This document shows, in pieces, positions 1 through 5,239 of a DNA stretch of 12,060 bases; positions within the stretch are counted from its first letter, which is position 1; the number at the start of each line of letters is the position of its first letter. Location of the stretch: contig JAXDRV010000132.1 of NCBI GenBank assembly GCA_034090805.1, positions 1 to 12,060 on the forward strand, written 5' to 3'. The notes beneath the pieces were generated by a model that saw only the letters and a program-made list of their open reading frames with translations, searched no databases and was not told the DNA's origin. Made by a program: the position numbers and the translations under genes. The stretch is from Ornithomonoglobus_A sp034090805 (GTDB lineage: Bacteria; Bacillota; Clostridia; UBA1381).

Positions 1-141
1 TGTGCCGCCGTATGGCGGCGGAATGGAGAATTAATGTGAAAAATAAGAGGCGCATATCATCTTGAAAGACCGCCGTAGGCGACGGAGGGATCCCGGTAGG
101 ATTTAGAGATGAGATGCGTCTCTTATTTTTTACGTTATCAC
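1..141 (+). repeat. Family A repeat, copy A1 (left end cut by window)
   Basis: Positions 1-34 match the right-hand end of copies A2 and A3: a GCCGCC/GGCGGC hairpin with a four-base loop, then GGAATGGAG and ATTAA. The left-end signature of the same family, GTGAAAAATAAG followed by GCGCAT, begins at once at 36. From there 30-61 pairs with 108-139 to give a long imperfect stem (about 27 of 32 positions). The interior (62-107) has its own small GC-rich hairpin and does not resemble the interiors of A2 or A3. Unlike those copies, A1 is not followed by a plus-strand gene; it lies tail to tail with the tRNA terminator. A possible 9-codon frame starts at GTG 36 behind GGAG. The arrangement suggests a tail of one unit followed by a second, variant unit. 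Confidence 0.7.
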
Positions 142-175
142 AAAAAAACCGTATAGGCAAATACCTATACGGTTT
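142..175 (-). terminator. Rho-independent terminator of tRNA-Thr
   Basis: Read on the minus strand, a perfect 12-bp stem (arms 164-175 and 146-157, AAACCGTATAGG against its complement) with a six-base loop is followed by a T tract (the A run 142-148). It starts directly at the encoded CCA end of the tRNA, so it ends that transcript. Confidence 0.9.
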
Positions 176-250
176 GGAGCTGGTAATGGGACTCGAACCC
201 GCGGCCTGCTCATTACGAATGAGCTGCTCTACCAACTGAGCTATACCAGC
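175..250 (-). tRNA. tRNA-Thr (anticodon CGT)
   Basis: The minus strand folds as a cloverleaf: acceptor GCTGGTA/TACCAGC, D stem GCTC/GAGC, anticodon stem GCTCA/TGAGC with loop TTCGTAA (anticodon CGT, reading ACG threonine codons), five-base variable loop, and T loop TTCGAGT. The discriminator is T and CCA is encoded at 175-177. The outer T stem is weak: GCGGG faces CCCAT, so position 50-64 is a C-A mismatch and 49-65 a G-T wobble. The other arms are intact, so the gene is probably functional. It lies downstream of rpsU on the same strand, behind the probable rpsU terminator; no separate promoter was recognised. Confidence 0.95.
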
Positions 251-254
251 GTAT

Positions 255-272
255 CGGAGGAATTAACCTCCG
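255..272. other. Short perfect hairpin in the tRNA-rpsU spacer
   Basis: CGGAGG, then AATTAA, then CCTCCG forms a 6-bp perfect stem just 5' of the tRNA on the minus strand. It has no T tract, so it is not an obvious terminator; it might mark a processing site between rpsU read-through and the tRNA. The rest of 251-391 shows only this hairpin, a CCTCG/CGAGG hairpin at 328-340 and the probable rpsU terminator. Confidence 0.35.
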
Positions 273-345
273 TTATATGCGAAAGATACATATCCTCACC
301 GAATCTGCGTCTCCATCATTTTACGCAGCCTCGATACGAGGTACG

Positions 346-366
346 GAAAAAGCCGTTGTGCGGCTT
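346..366 (-). terminator. Probable rpsU terminator
   Basis: On the minus strand AAGCCG (366-361) pairs with CGGCTT (355-350) across a five-base loop, followed by a run of T (the A run 346-350). It lies 25 bases past the rpsU stop. The stem is only 6 bp, so termination may be partial and the tRNA downstream may be reached by read-through. Confidence 0.6.
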
Positions 367-391
367 GTCCGCCATGTATTGCGAAAGACGA

Positions 392-565
392 TTAATACTT
401 TCTCTTTCTTGCAGCCTCAGACTTCTTCTTGCGCTTTACGCTCGGCTTTTCATAATGCTCACGCTTTCTGATTTCCGACATAACGCCTGATTTTGCACAC
501 TGACGCTTAAATCTGCGCAATGCGCTGTCTAAGGATTCATTATCTTTTACTCTTACTTCAGACAC
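392..565 (-). CDS. rpsU: 30S ribosomal protein S21
   Basis: The product is a 57-residue basic protein, the normal S21 length. It has the conserved N-terminal run SEVRVKDNESLDSALRRFKR and the lysine/arginine-rich C-terminal tail ending KKSEAARKRKY. S21 is a small-subunit protein near the 3' end of 16S rRNA and is needed for efficient initiation on natural mRNAs. The frame stays open upstream to 655, but that extension is unlike S21. The start chosen is GTG at 565, with GGAGGGAGG seven bases upstream. The leader from the promoter at 667-696 is about 95 nt. In it, CCGGCTCC could pair in part with the GCCGGAGGG around the ribosome binding site, which might allow feedback control, but this is inference. 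It is transcribed alone, after secG on the same strand but from its own promoter. Confidence 0.96.
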   Translation of the reverse strand: MSEVRVKDNESLDSALRRFKRQCAKSGVMSEIRKREHYEKPSVKRKKKSEAARKRKY

Positions 566-666
566 CTTTATCCCTCCCTCCGGCAAGTCAATTCTTTGTA
601 AAATGGACTTGATGGAATTTTCAGCTCTGCAGGAGCCGGTCCAAACTTTGCTCATGCAACATATCT

Positions 667-696
667 ATTATACCCTATATTACATATAAATGTCAA
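667..696 (-). promoter_or_regulatory. Sigma-A promoter of rpsU
   Basis: On the minus strand a perfect TTGACA (696-691) is followed after 18 bases by a perfect TATAAT (672-667). An A/T-rich tract lies directly upstream (697-724) and may act as an UP element. It points at rpsU, whose GTG lies about 100 bases downstream. Confidence 0.92.
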
Positions 697-717
697 GATA
701 TTTTTAAAATTTTTTTG

Positions 718-796
718 AAAAAAAGAAAGGAAGTGTTTTACCGAGGAATACTCAATAAAACTCCTCCTCAAAATATCCTGTTTTATATGCGGTAAA
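718..796 (-). terminator. Possible secG terminator structure
   Basis: Past the secG stop the minus strand has TTTACCG (796-790), which can pair with CGGTAAA (743-737). Inside, GGAG-type and TCCTC segments can also pair. A T-rich tract follows (the A-rich run 718-729). The loop is large, so this is a weak terminator candidate. The same stretch holds an AGGAGG-like site followed within a few bases by TTG and, four codons later, a stop; no gene can be supported there. Nothing else is visible between 697 and 799. Confidence 0.3.
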
Positions 797-799
797 TAC

Positions 800-1042
800 T
801 TATGCCGAAAGCACAACCAATGCCATTGTTGTAACAAGGAATAATATAGCAAGCGTTGTTGTGATCTTGATGTACATTGCTTCCTTTGTCGTACCGCCGT
901 TGTGCTTAAAGAATGAATCGCCCATATCCGACGATGCGCCCTGGATACCTCTCATTCCGGGATCCTTGCCCTCCTGCACGAGTACAACAAAGATAAGAAG
1001 AAGCGTTACGATTATGTGTATTATAAGAAATACATTCTGCAT
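800..1042 (-). CDS. secG: Preprotein translocase subunit SecG
   Basis: SecG is the small non-essential subunit of the SecYEG export channel and supports SecA-driven translocation. The 80-residue product has the family layout: a first membrane helix at about residues 3-22, the conserved VLVQEGK at its end, a glycine-rich cytoplasmic loop (about 26-52), and a second helix at about 57-78. The ATG at 1042 has AAAGGAGG with seven bases to the start. It has its own promoter at 1082-1109. SecG often precedes rnr and smpB in Firmicutes; here it is followed by rpsU in the same direction instead. The export ATPase secA lies in the same window but in a separate unit. Confidence 0.96.
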   Translation of the reverse strand: MQNVFLIIHIIVTLLLIFVVLVQEGKDPGMRGIQGASSDMGDSFFKHNGGTTKEAMYIKITTTLAILFLVTTMALVVLSA

Positions 1043-1081
1043 GAAAAACCCTCCTTTATCAAAAAACTATACACTTTATCT

Positions 1082-1109
1082 ATTATATCATAAATTTGGG
1101 ATTTTACAA
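1082..1109 (-). promoter_or_regulatory. Promoter of secG
   Basis: On the minus strand TTGTAA (1109-1104), 16 bases, then TATAAT (1087-1082). The -10 is preceded by TGA, giving an extended -10. A strong A/T tract at 1110-1146 lies directly upstream and is shared with the divergent hflX promoter. Confidence 0.85.
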
Positions 1110-1169
1110 GATGTTTTTTGAAAATTTTTAAAAAAATTTTTAAAATATCTGTACTAAACGGTATTTTTT

Positions 1170-1178
1170 TGATATAAT
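1170..1178 (+). promoter_or_regulatory. Extended -10 promoter, probably for hflX
   Basis: TGATATAAT (TG, one base, TATAAT) matches an extended -10. No good -35 is seen at the expected place (about 1150-1155), but the A/T tract 1110-1146 lies upstream. Start of transcription near 1185 would give hflX an unusually long leader of about 280 nt containing hairpins D and B1. Confidence 0.6.
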
Positions 1179-1236
1179 ATACATATATTGCCGTAAAATC
1201 GTAAAATAGGAGATTGTAAAACTCGAGATTTTATAG

Positions 1237-1308
1237 GAATTTATGATGTTTCTGCTTACGGGGCGGCAGGGGCACCGCCCCCTACTTAATTATAAACATC
1301 ATAAATTC
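1237..1308. repeat. Inverted repeat D (nested hairpin element)
   Basis: Arms GAATTTATGATGTTT (1237-1251) and its exact complement (1294-1308) form a 15-bp perfect stem. They enclose a GC-rich inner stem GGGGCGG/CCGCCCC (1260-1266 with 1275-1281). Similar sequence flanks it, TTTTATAGGAATTT on the left and AATTATAGGATTTA around 1315-1328 on the right, which could be a duplicated target. There is no T tract after it, so it is not a standard terminator. Confidence 0.7.
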
Positions 1309-1321
1309 TTCCAAAATTATA

Positions 1322-1430
1322 GGATTTAAGAGTGTTTTTGAGTTTGTTCGGAAGAGTTACCGCAAGGGATGTTTGAGTACGGATAAATTCAAAAATACTC
1401 TCAAATCCCAAACCGGAATTTTACAATTAC
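1322..1430 (-). repeat. Family B repeat, copy B1, with long inverted repeat
   Basis: The arms 1322-1350 and 1380-1408 pair over 29 positions; read as plus-strand RNA only one is a mismatch and four are G-U wobbles. The reverse complement of 1361-1430 aligns without gaps to 3361-3430 with 64 of 70 identities. Together with D it fills the gene-free stretch ahead of hflX. Apart from the promoter, these repeats and an ATTGTAAAA-type motif at both ends (about 1213 and, inverted, about 1426), nothing else is visible in 1180-1450. Confidence 0.8.
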
Positions 1431-1466
1431 CTATAAAATCGCAAAATAAAAGGAGGCTGTTCATCA

Positions 1467-2741
1467 TTGTTGGGCAGAATGTATATGGAAAAAGAGAAAT
1501 TTTTGCTTGCCGGAGTGCATCTCGGCTTAAGGGACGGTCTTTCGGACACCACGGACGAATCGATGGAGGAGCTTGGCGAGCTTGTAAAAACCGCAGGCGG
1601 CGAGGTTTGCGCCTCGGTGATTCAGAACAGAGCCGAGCTTGAGGCAGCGACGTACATGGGCGAGGGAAAGCTTGAAGAAATAAAAAATGCCGCCGCTGAG
1701 CTTAAAATCGACTGTATTGTTTTTGATGATGAATTATCGCCGGTGCAGCTGAGAAATTTATCTGATATACTTGAATTAAAGGTTTTGGATCGTTCCATGC
1801 TGATACTCGATATTTTCGCCATGCGTGCAAAAACGAGTGAGGGAAAGCTTCAGGTAGAATTGGCTCAGCTTAAATACCGTCTGCCCAGACTCAGAGGACT
1901 CGGAACGGAGCTTAGCCGAACGGGAGCGGGAATAGGAACGAGAGGCCCCGGAGAAACACGTCTTGAAAGCGACAGAAGGCACATACGCAGACGTATCTCG
2001 GCGCTTGAGGAGGAAATCAAAGAGCTTAAAAAGCGCAGAGGGCTGCTCCGCTCAAGGCGAAAAAAGGACGGAGTGATAACGGCGGCGCTTGTAGGCTACA
2101 CAAACGCAGGAAAATCCACGCTTTTGAACGTATTGACGGATGCCGGTGTATTTGCTGAGGACAAGCTTTTTGCGACGCTTGACCCGACCTCAAGAGGGAT
2201 AACCCTTGAAGATAACCGCAGAATACTTCTTATAGATACAGTCGGATTTATACGCAAGCTGCCGCATCATTTAATAGAGGCGTTCAAATCAACGCTTGAG
2301 GAGGCTGCTGAGGCGGATTTTCTTATTCACGTAATAGATTCATCATCTGATGAGGCGCAGAATCAGATAGAGGTTGCGGAACGGGTGCTTGCCGATATAG
2401 GCGCAGACGGTAAGCCTGTTATCGGAGTATTCAACAAGTGCGACAAGCCGGGAGCGGAACAGGTGCTGACGGGGAATTTTGAGAAAACCGTAAGCATAAG
2501 CGCAAAGGAGCGCATAAACATTGACGAATTGACAAAGGCAATCGCCGATACCGCACCGGGGAAAAAACGTAAAATAACGGTCTGCCTGCCGTATGAGATG
2601 GGTGCGCTCGTAAATGAGCTGCACAAAAACCAAAAGGTTCTCAAGGAGGAATACACTCCGGAGGGGACGCTTATGGAGCTTCTTGCGGACAGTGCAGCAT
2701 ATGAAAGGATAAAGGAATATGTCGTTGAAGAACAGCTATAA
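1467..2741 (+). CDS. hflX: GTPase HflX
   Basis: HflX is a translational GTPase-family protein that binds the 50S subunit or stalled 70S ribosomes and can split them under stress. The 424-residue product has the N-terminal HflX domain (about 10-110), the glycine-rich RGPGETRLE linker (159-167) after a basic helical region, and the G domain. The G domain shows G1 GYTNAGKST (210-218), G3 DTVGF (257-261), G4 NKCD (323-326) and G5 SAK (345-347). The start is uncertain: TTG at 1467 lies ten bases after GGAGG (1452-1456), while ATG codons at 1479 and 1485 lie too far from it, so TTG is preferred. It overlaps the next gene by 23 bases, so the two are co-transcribed. The leader upstream carries two large hairpins. 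Confidence 0.95.
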   Translation: MLGRMYMEKEKFLLAGVHLGLRDGLSDTTDESMEELGELVKTAGGEVCASVIQNRAELEAATYMGEGKLEEIKNAAAELKIDCIVFDDELSPVQLRNLSDILELKVLDRSMLILDIFAMRAKTSEGKLQVELAQLKYRLPRLRGLGTELSRTGAGIGTRGPGETRLESDRRHIRRRISALEEEIKELKKRRGLLRSRRKKDGVITAALVGYTNAGKSTLLNVLTDAGVFAEDKLFATLDPTSRGITLEDNRRILLIDTVGFIRKLPHHLIEAFKSTLEEAAEADFLIHVIDSSSDEAQNQIEVAERVLADIGADGKPVIGVFNKCDKPGAEQVLTGNFEKTVSISAKERINIDELTKAIADTAPGKKRKITVCLPYEMGALVNELHKNQKVLKEEYTPEGTLMELLADSAAYERIKEYVVEEQL

Positions 2742-3354
2742 AACGGTTCTTAAGGAGTCGGAAACGCTTATTATCGAGAAAAAATCGAAATTTATATCTC
2801 ACGTTAAGCCTGTCGGCTGCGAGGAGGAGGCTTTGGAATATCTGAATGAGATGAGGAGCAGATATTCGGACGCAACGCATAATGTTTATGCTTATGTGAT
2901 AGATGAAAATAATATATTCCGCTACAGCGATGACGGAGAGCCGTCCGGGACGGCGGGAATGCCGGTGCTTGACGCAATACGGAAGCAAGGGCTTGTGGAC
3001 GTTGTTGTTGTGGTGACGAGGTATTTCGGAGGAACGCTGCTCGGTACGGGAGGTCTTGTGCATACCTACGGAGCGTCTGCGTCAAAGGGACTTGAGGAAT
3101 CGGAAATAATAACGAGGGTGATGTGCGATGTTATTTCGGTAAAGCTTGATTACACTCTTGCGGGAAAGCTGCAGCACAAAATCGCCTCGGACGGGATTAT
3201 CCTTGAGGACACGATATACACAAACGATGTGGAGCTTATCATCTGCTCGCCGCTCGGTGAAACAGACAGGCTGATAAGCGAAATAACGGATCTTACAAAC
3301 GGCAGAGCCGAATGTGTTATAAAGGAAAACAAATACATTAACATAAAAGAGTAA
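2719..3354 (+). CDS. yigZ: YigZ/IMPACT family protein
   Basis: The 211-residue product has the UPF0029 (IMPACT N-terminal) signature motifs FRYSDDGEPSGTAG (67-80) and RYFGGTLLGTGGL (101-113), followed by a smaller C-terminal domain, the usual layout of bacterial YigZ proteins. Eukaryotic IMPACT acts on the translation stress kinase Gcn2; the bacterial function is not established, and a role linked to ribosomes is inference from the hflX neighbour. The start ATG lies inside the end of hflX, with an AAAGGA site about ten bases upstream (2704-2709) and a second one that is too close. The overlap implies translational coupling with hflX. No standard terminator follows; repeats B2 and C do. Confidence 0.9.
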   Translation: MSLKNSYKTVLKESETLIIEKKSKFISHVKPVGCEEEALEYLNEMRSRYSDATHNVYAYVIDENNIFRYSDDGEPSGTAGMPVLDAIRKQGLVDVVVVVTRYFGGTLLGTGGLVHTYGASASKGLEESEIITRVMCDVISVKLDYTLAGKLQHKIASDGIILEDTIYTNDVELIICSPLGETDRLISEITDLTNGRAECVIKENKYINIKE

Positions 3355-3360
3355 AAGTTG

Positions 3361-3430
3361 GAAATTGTAAAATATCTGTTTGGAATTTGAGAGTATTTTT
3401 GAATTTATTCGTACTCAAACATCCCTTGCG
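3361..3430 (+). repeat. Family B repeat, copy B2 (one arm only)
   Basis: This matches the reverse complement of 1361-1430 at 64 of 70 positions with no gaps. The second arm present in B1 is missing: similarity stops at 3430 and hairpin C begins at 3432. B2 is thus a truncated or interrupted copy. With B1 it brackets hflX and yigZ as inverted repeats. Confidence 0.85.
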
Positions 3431-3431
3431 C

Positions 3432-3489
3432 CTGAACAATTATGAAACGCAGCCGCATAGCGGCTTAAAAGCGTTTCATAATTGTTCAG
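3432..3489. repeat. Inverted repeat C (19-bp perfect stem)
   Basis: CTGAACAATTATGAAACGC (3432-3450) is exactly complementary to 3471-3489, and AGCCGC/GCGGCT (3451-3456 with 3460-3465) forms an inner stem with a three-base loop. There is no T tract downstream, so a role as the yigZ terminator is possible but not supported. The layout, an A/T-rich outer stem around a GC-rich inner hairpin, is like that of D. Confidence 0.75.
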
Positions 3490-3518
3490 CAGTCATTAAA
3501 TAAAAAACATAACAGGTA

Positions 3519-3547
3519 TTGACTTTACATCACAAATATTGTATAAT
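3519..3547 (+). promoter_or_regulatory. Sigma-A promoter of thiC
   Basis: TTGACT (3519-3524), a 17-base spacer, and TATAAT (3542-3547). Transcription should start near 3554, just ahead of the TPP aptamer. Confidence 0.92.
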
Positions 3548-3559
3548 AATATTAATAAA

Positions 3560-3642
3560 AAAAGGGGGAGCTGCGCAGGCGGCTGAGAGGAGGCTCGACC
3601 TCGACCCCGTAACCGTTTGGATAATGCCGGACAGGGAGTAAT
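3560..3642 (+). promoter_or_regulatory. TPP (thi-box) riboswitch aptamer
   Basis: The conserved TPP aptamer parts appear in order: GGGGGAGCTG (3564-3573), GGCTGAGAGG (3581-3590), GACCCCGTAACC (3603-3614), TTTGGATAATGCCGG (3616-3630) and ACAGGGAGT (3631-3639). It senses thiamine pyrophosphate and lies between the promoter and thiC, its usual target. CCCGTAAC in the aptamer core (3606-3613) is exactly complementary to GTTACGGG (3650-3657), which overlaps the first arm of the terminator below. Binding of TPP would therefore free the terminator, and absence of TPP would favour the antiterminator. Confidence 0.95.
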
Positions 3643-3653
3643 AGCGATTGTTA

Positions 3654-3687
3654 CGGGACTCTTGTTTTAGGCAGAGTTCCGTTTTTT
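3654..3687 (+). terminator. Riboswitch-controlled attenuator of thiC
   Basis: CGGGACTCT (3654-3662) pairs with AGAGTTCCG (3673-3681), nine pairs with one G-U wobble, and six T follow (3682-3687). Its first arm is shared with the antiterminator segment 3650-3657, which fits transcriptional control by the TPP aptamer. Confidence 0.9.
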
Positions 3688-3701
3688 GATGAAAGGAAGA
3701 T

Positions 3702-3907
3702 ATAATGTGAAAAATAAGCGGCGCATCTTGCCACCCTCAGCGACTTGAAGTATACTCATACGTCGGCGTCGCTTCGAGCAGCAATCTGCACTCACCGCCA
3801 AGAAGGGCGGACGCACGGAGTGCGGCTTTTGCGGAGCAAAAGTGATGACAGGCTTCTTTTCCACATTATGATTTGTGCCGCCGCAGGGCGGCGGAATGGA
3901 GGATTAA
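3702..3907 (+). repeat. Family A repeat, copy A2 (thiC leader)
   Basis: The ends are inverted: ATAATGTG (3702-3709) pairs with CACATTAT (3862-3869). Inside, AGCGAC/GTCGCT (3739-3744 with 3768-3773) closes a loop holding AGTATACTCATACG. Three small hairpins follow in 3790-3842 (CGCC/GGCG, CGCAC/GTGCG, TTTTGC/GCAAAA). The 53-nt right-hand block (3855-3907) is 52/53 identical to A3: TTTTCCAC, the hairpin GCCGCC-GCAG-GGCGGC (3877-3892), then GGAATGGAGGATTAA. This last part supplies the thiC ribosome binding site and ends one base before its ATG. The element lies downstream of the riboswitch terminator. Just left of it, GAAAGGAAG precedes an ATG that is followed at once by TGA, perhaps the remnant of an older start region. 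Confidence 0.85.
3707..3871 (+). pseudogene. Possible decayed small reading frame inside A2
   Basis: From GTG 3707 the frame begins MKNKRRI, meets TGA at codon 14, and then stays open to TGA 3869-3871, ending FFSTL. Copy A3 has the same beginning (MKN-RI) and end (FSTL) in an unbroken 34-codon frame, with TGG at the position of this TGA. The copies differ by exactly 60 nt, which keeps the frame. The arginine-rich product resembles no family I recognise. It may be a decayed peptide gene or a chance frame in structured DNA. Confidence 0.3.
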
Positions 3908-3908
3908 T

Positions 3909-5210
3909 ATGCAATACACAACACAAATGGACGCAGCAAAAAAGGGTATTGTTACGCCGGAAATGAAGATAGTTGCGGAAAAAGAGAATATTGATGTAAA
4001 TATCCTTATGGAAAGAGTAGCGAAAGGCTCTGTTGCAATTCCCTGCAACAAAATGCACAAGGTAATCAGTCCCGAAGCCGTTGGCGAGGGAATGAAAACC
4101 AAAATCAACGTAAACCTCGGAATTTCAAAGGATTGTACCGATTATTCGATAGAGATGGAAAAGGTGCGCATGGCTGTTGAGATGAAGGCAGAGGCTATAA
4201 TGGATTTGAGCTGCTACGGAAAAACACACGAATTTCGTCAGAAACTGATAGACACCTGCCCCGCCATGATAGGAACCGTTCCGATGTATGATGCGGTAGG
4301 CTATCTTGACAAGGAGCTTGCCGATATAACGGCCGATGAATTTCTTGAGGTTATCGAGGCTCACGCAAAAGAGGGTGTGGACTTTATGACCATTCATGCG
4401 GGAATAAACCGCCGTACGGCTGAAATTTTCAAGCAGACGAACAGAATAACAAATATCGTTTCAAGAGGCGGCTCTCTTATATATGCGTGGATGGAGATGA
4501 CGGGGAATGAAAATCCGTTCTATGAATTTTACGACAAGGTGCTTGATATTCTCGAAAAATATGACGTTACGATAAGCCTCGGTGATGCGTGCCGACCCGG
4601 CTCGACTCACGATTCAACGGATGCAAGCCAGATTACGGAGCTTATAGAGCTTGGAATACTTACAAAAAGAGCATGGGAGCATAATGTCCAGGTAATGGTT
4701 GAAGGGCCGGGGCATATGTCTATTGATGAAATTGCCGCTAATATGAAGCTTGAAAAGAAGCTCTGCCATAATGCGCCGTTTTATGTTTTGGGGCCGCTTG
4801 TTACGGATATTGCACCTGGATATGATCACATTACCTCGGCAATAGGCGGAGCTGTTGCGGCGGCGAGCGGAGCGGATTTTCTGTGTTACGTTACGCCGGC
4901 AGAGCATTTAAGACTGCCCAATGCGGACGATGTGCGTGAGGGGATAATCGCCTCAAAAATAGCCGCCCATGCGGGAGATATTGCAAAGGGAATACCGGGA
5001 GCAAGAGAAATTGACGATAAAATGTCGGACGCAAGACGGAGAGTTTGCTGGGACGAAATGTTCCAATACGCAATCGACCCCGTAAAGCCGCAGAAATATT
5101 ACAACGAGCTGCCGCCTGAGGAAAAGCACACCTGCTCAATGTGCGGCAAAATGTGCGCCGCAAGAACCATGAACAAAATCATGGCGGGCGAAAAGGTTGA
5201 CGTGAAGTGA
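3909..5210 (+). CDS. thiC: Phosphomethylpyrimidine synthase ThiC
   Basis: ThiC is a radical SAM enzyme that converts aminoimidazole ribotide to the hydroxymethylpyrimidine phosphate of thiamine. The 433-residue protein is the short form without the extra N-terminal domain of the E. coli type. Visible family motifs are GDACRPGSTHDSTDA (225-239), EGPGHMS (265-271), APGYDHITSAIGG (302-314) and TPAEHLRLP (329-337). The C-terminal iron-sulfur cysteines are C409, C412 and C416. Their CX2CX3C spacing is one residue shorter than the CX2CX4C of E. coli; I recall this as normal for clostridial short forms. The frame is open back to 3873, but that part lies in repeat A2, and ATG 3909 sits eight bases after the GGAGG supplied by A2. 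It is the only gene between its TPP riboswitch and the terminator at 5212-5239. Confidence 0.97.
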   Translation: MQYTTQMDAAKKGIVTPEMKIVAEKENIDVNILMERVAKGSVAIPCNKMHKVISPEAVGEGMKTKINVNLGISKDCTDYSIEMEKVRMAVEMKAEAIMDLSCYGKTHEFRQKLIDTCPAMIGTVPMYDAVGYLDKELADITADEFLEVIEAHAKEGVDFMTIHAGINRRTAEIFKQTNRITNIVSRGGSLIYAWMEMTGNENPFYEFYDKVLDILEKYDVTISLGDACRPGSTHDSTDASQITELIELGILTKRAWEHNVQVMVEGPGHMSIDEIAANMKLEKKLCHNAPFYVLGPLVTDIAPGYDHITSAIGGAVAAASGADFLCYVTPAEHLRLPNADDVREGIIASKIAAHAGDIAKGIPGAREIDDKMSDARRRVCWDEMFQYAIDPVKPQKYYNELPPEEKHTCSMCGKMCAARTMNKIMAGEKVDVK

Positions 5211-5239
5211 AAAAAGAGGGACGAAACCGTCCCTCTTTT
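5211..5239. terminator. Bidirectional terminator between thiC and trxA
   Basis: AAAAGAGGGACG (5212-5223), loop AAAC, and the exact complement (5228-5239) form a 12-bp perfect stem with A on one side and T on the other, so it works in both directions. It starts right after the thiC stop and reaches the first base of the trxA stop codon. Confidence 0.92.

Noticed and set aside
1..141. CRISPR array from the repeated GGAATGGAGGATTAA and hairpins
   Set aside because: Units are not regularly spaced, interiors are related and not unique spacers, and no cas gene is present.
566..655. A 30-residue N-terminal extension of S21
   Set aside because: S21 is about 57-58 residues, the extension has no family similarity, and GGAGGGAGG marks GTG 565 as the start; the extension begins right at the expected transcript start.
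761..790. Start of a small gene (rnr-like) after secG, suggested by AGGAGG followed by TTG on the minus strand
   Set aside because: The frame ends after four or five codons and no similarity to RNase R follows.
3745..3966. A 73-codon plus-strand frame across A2 and the start of thiC
   Set aside because: It overlaps thiC out of frame, has no ribosome binding site of its own, and its sequence is repeat A2 in another frame.
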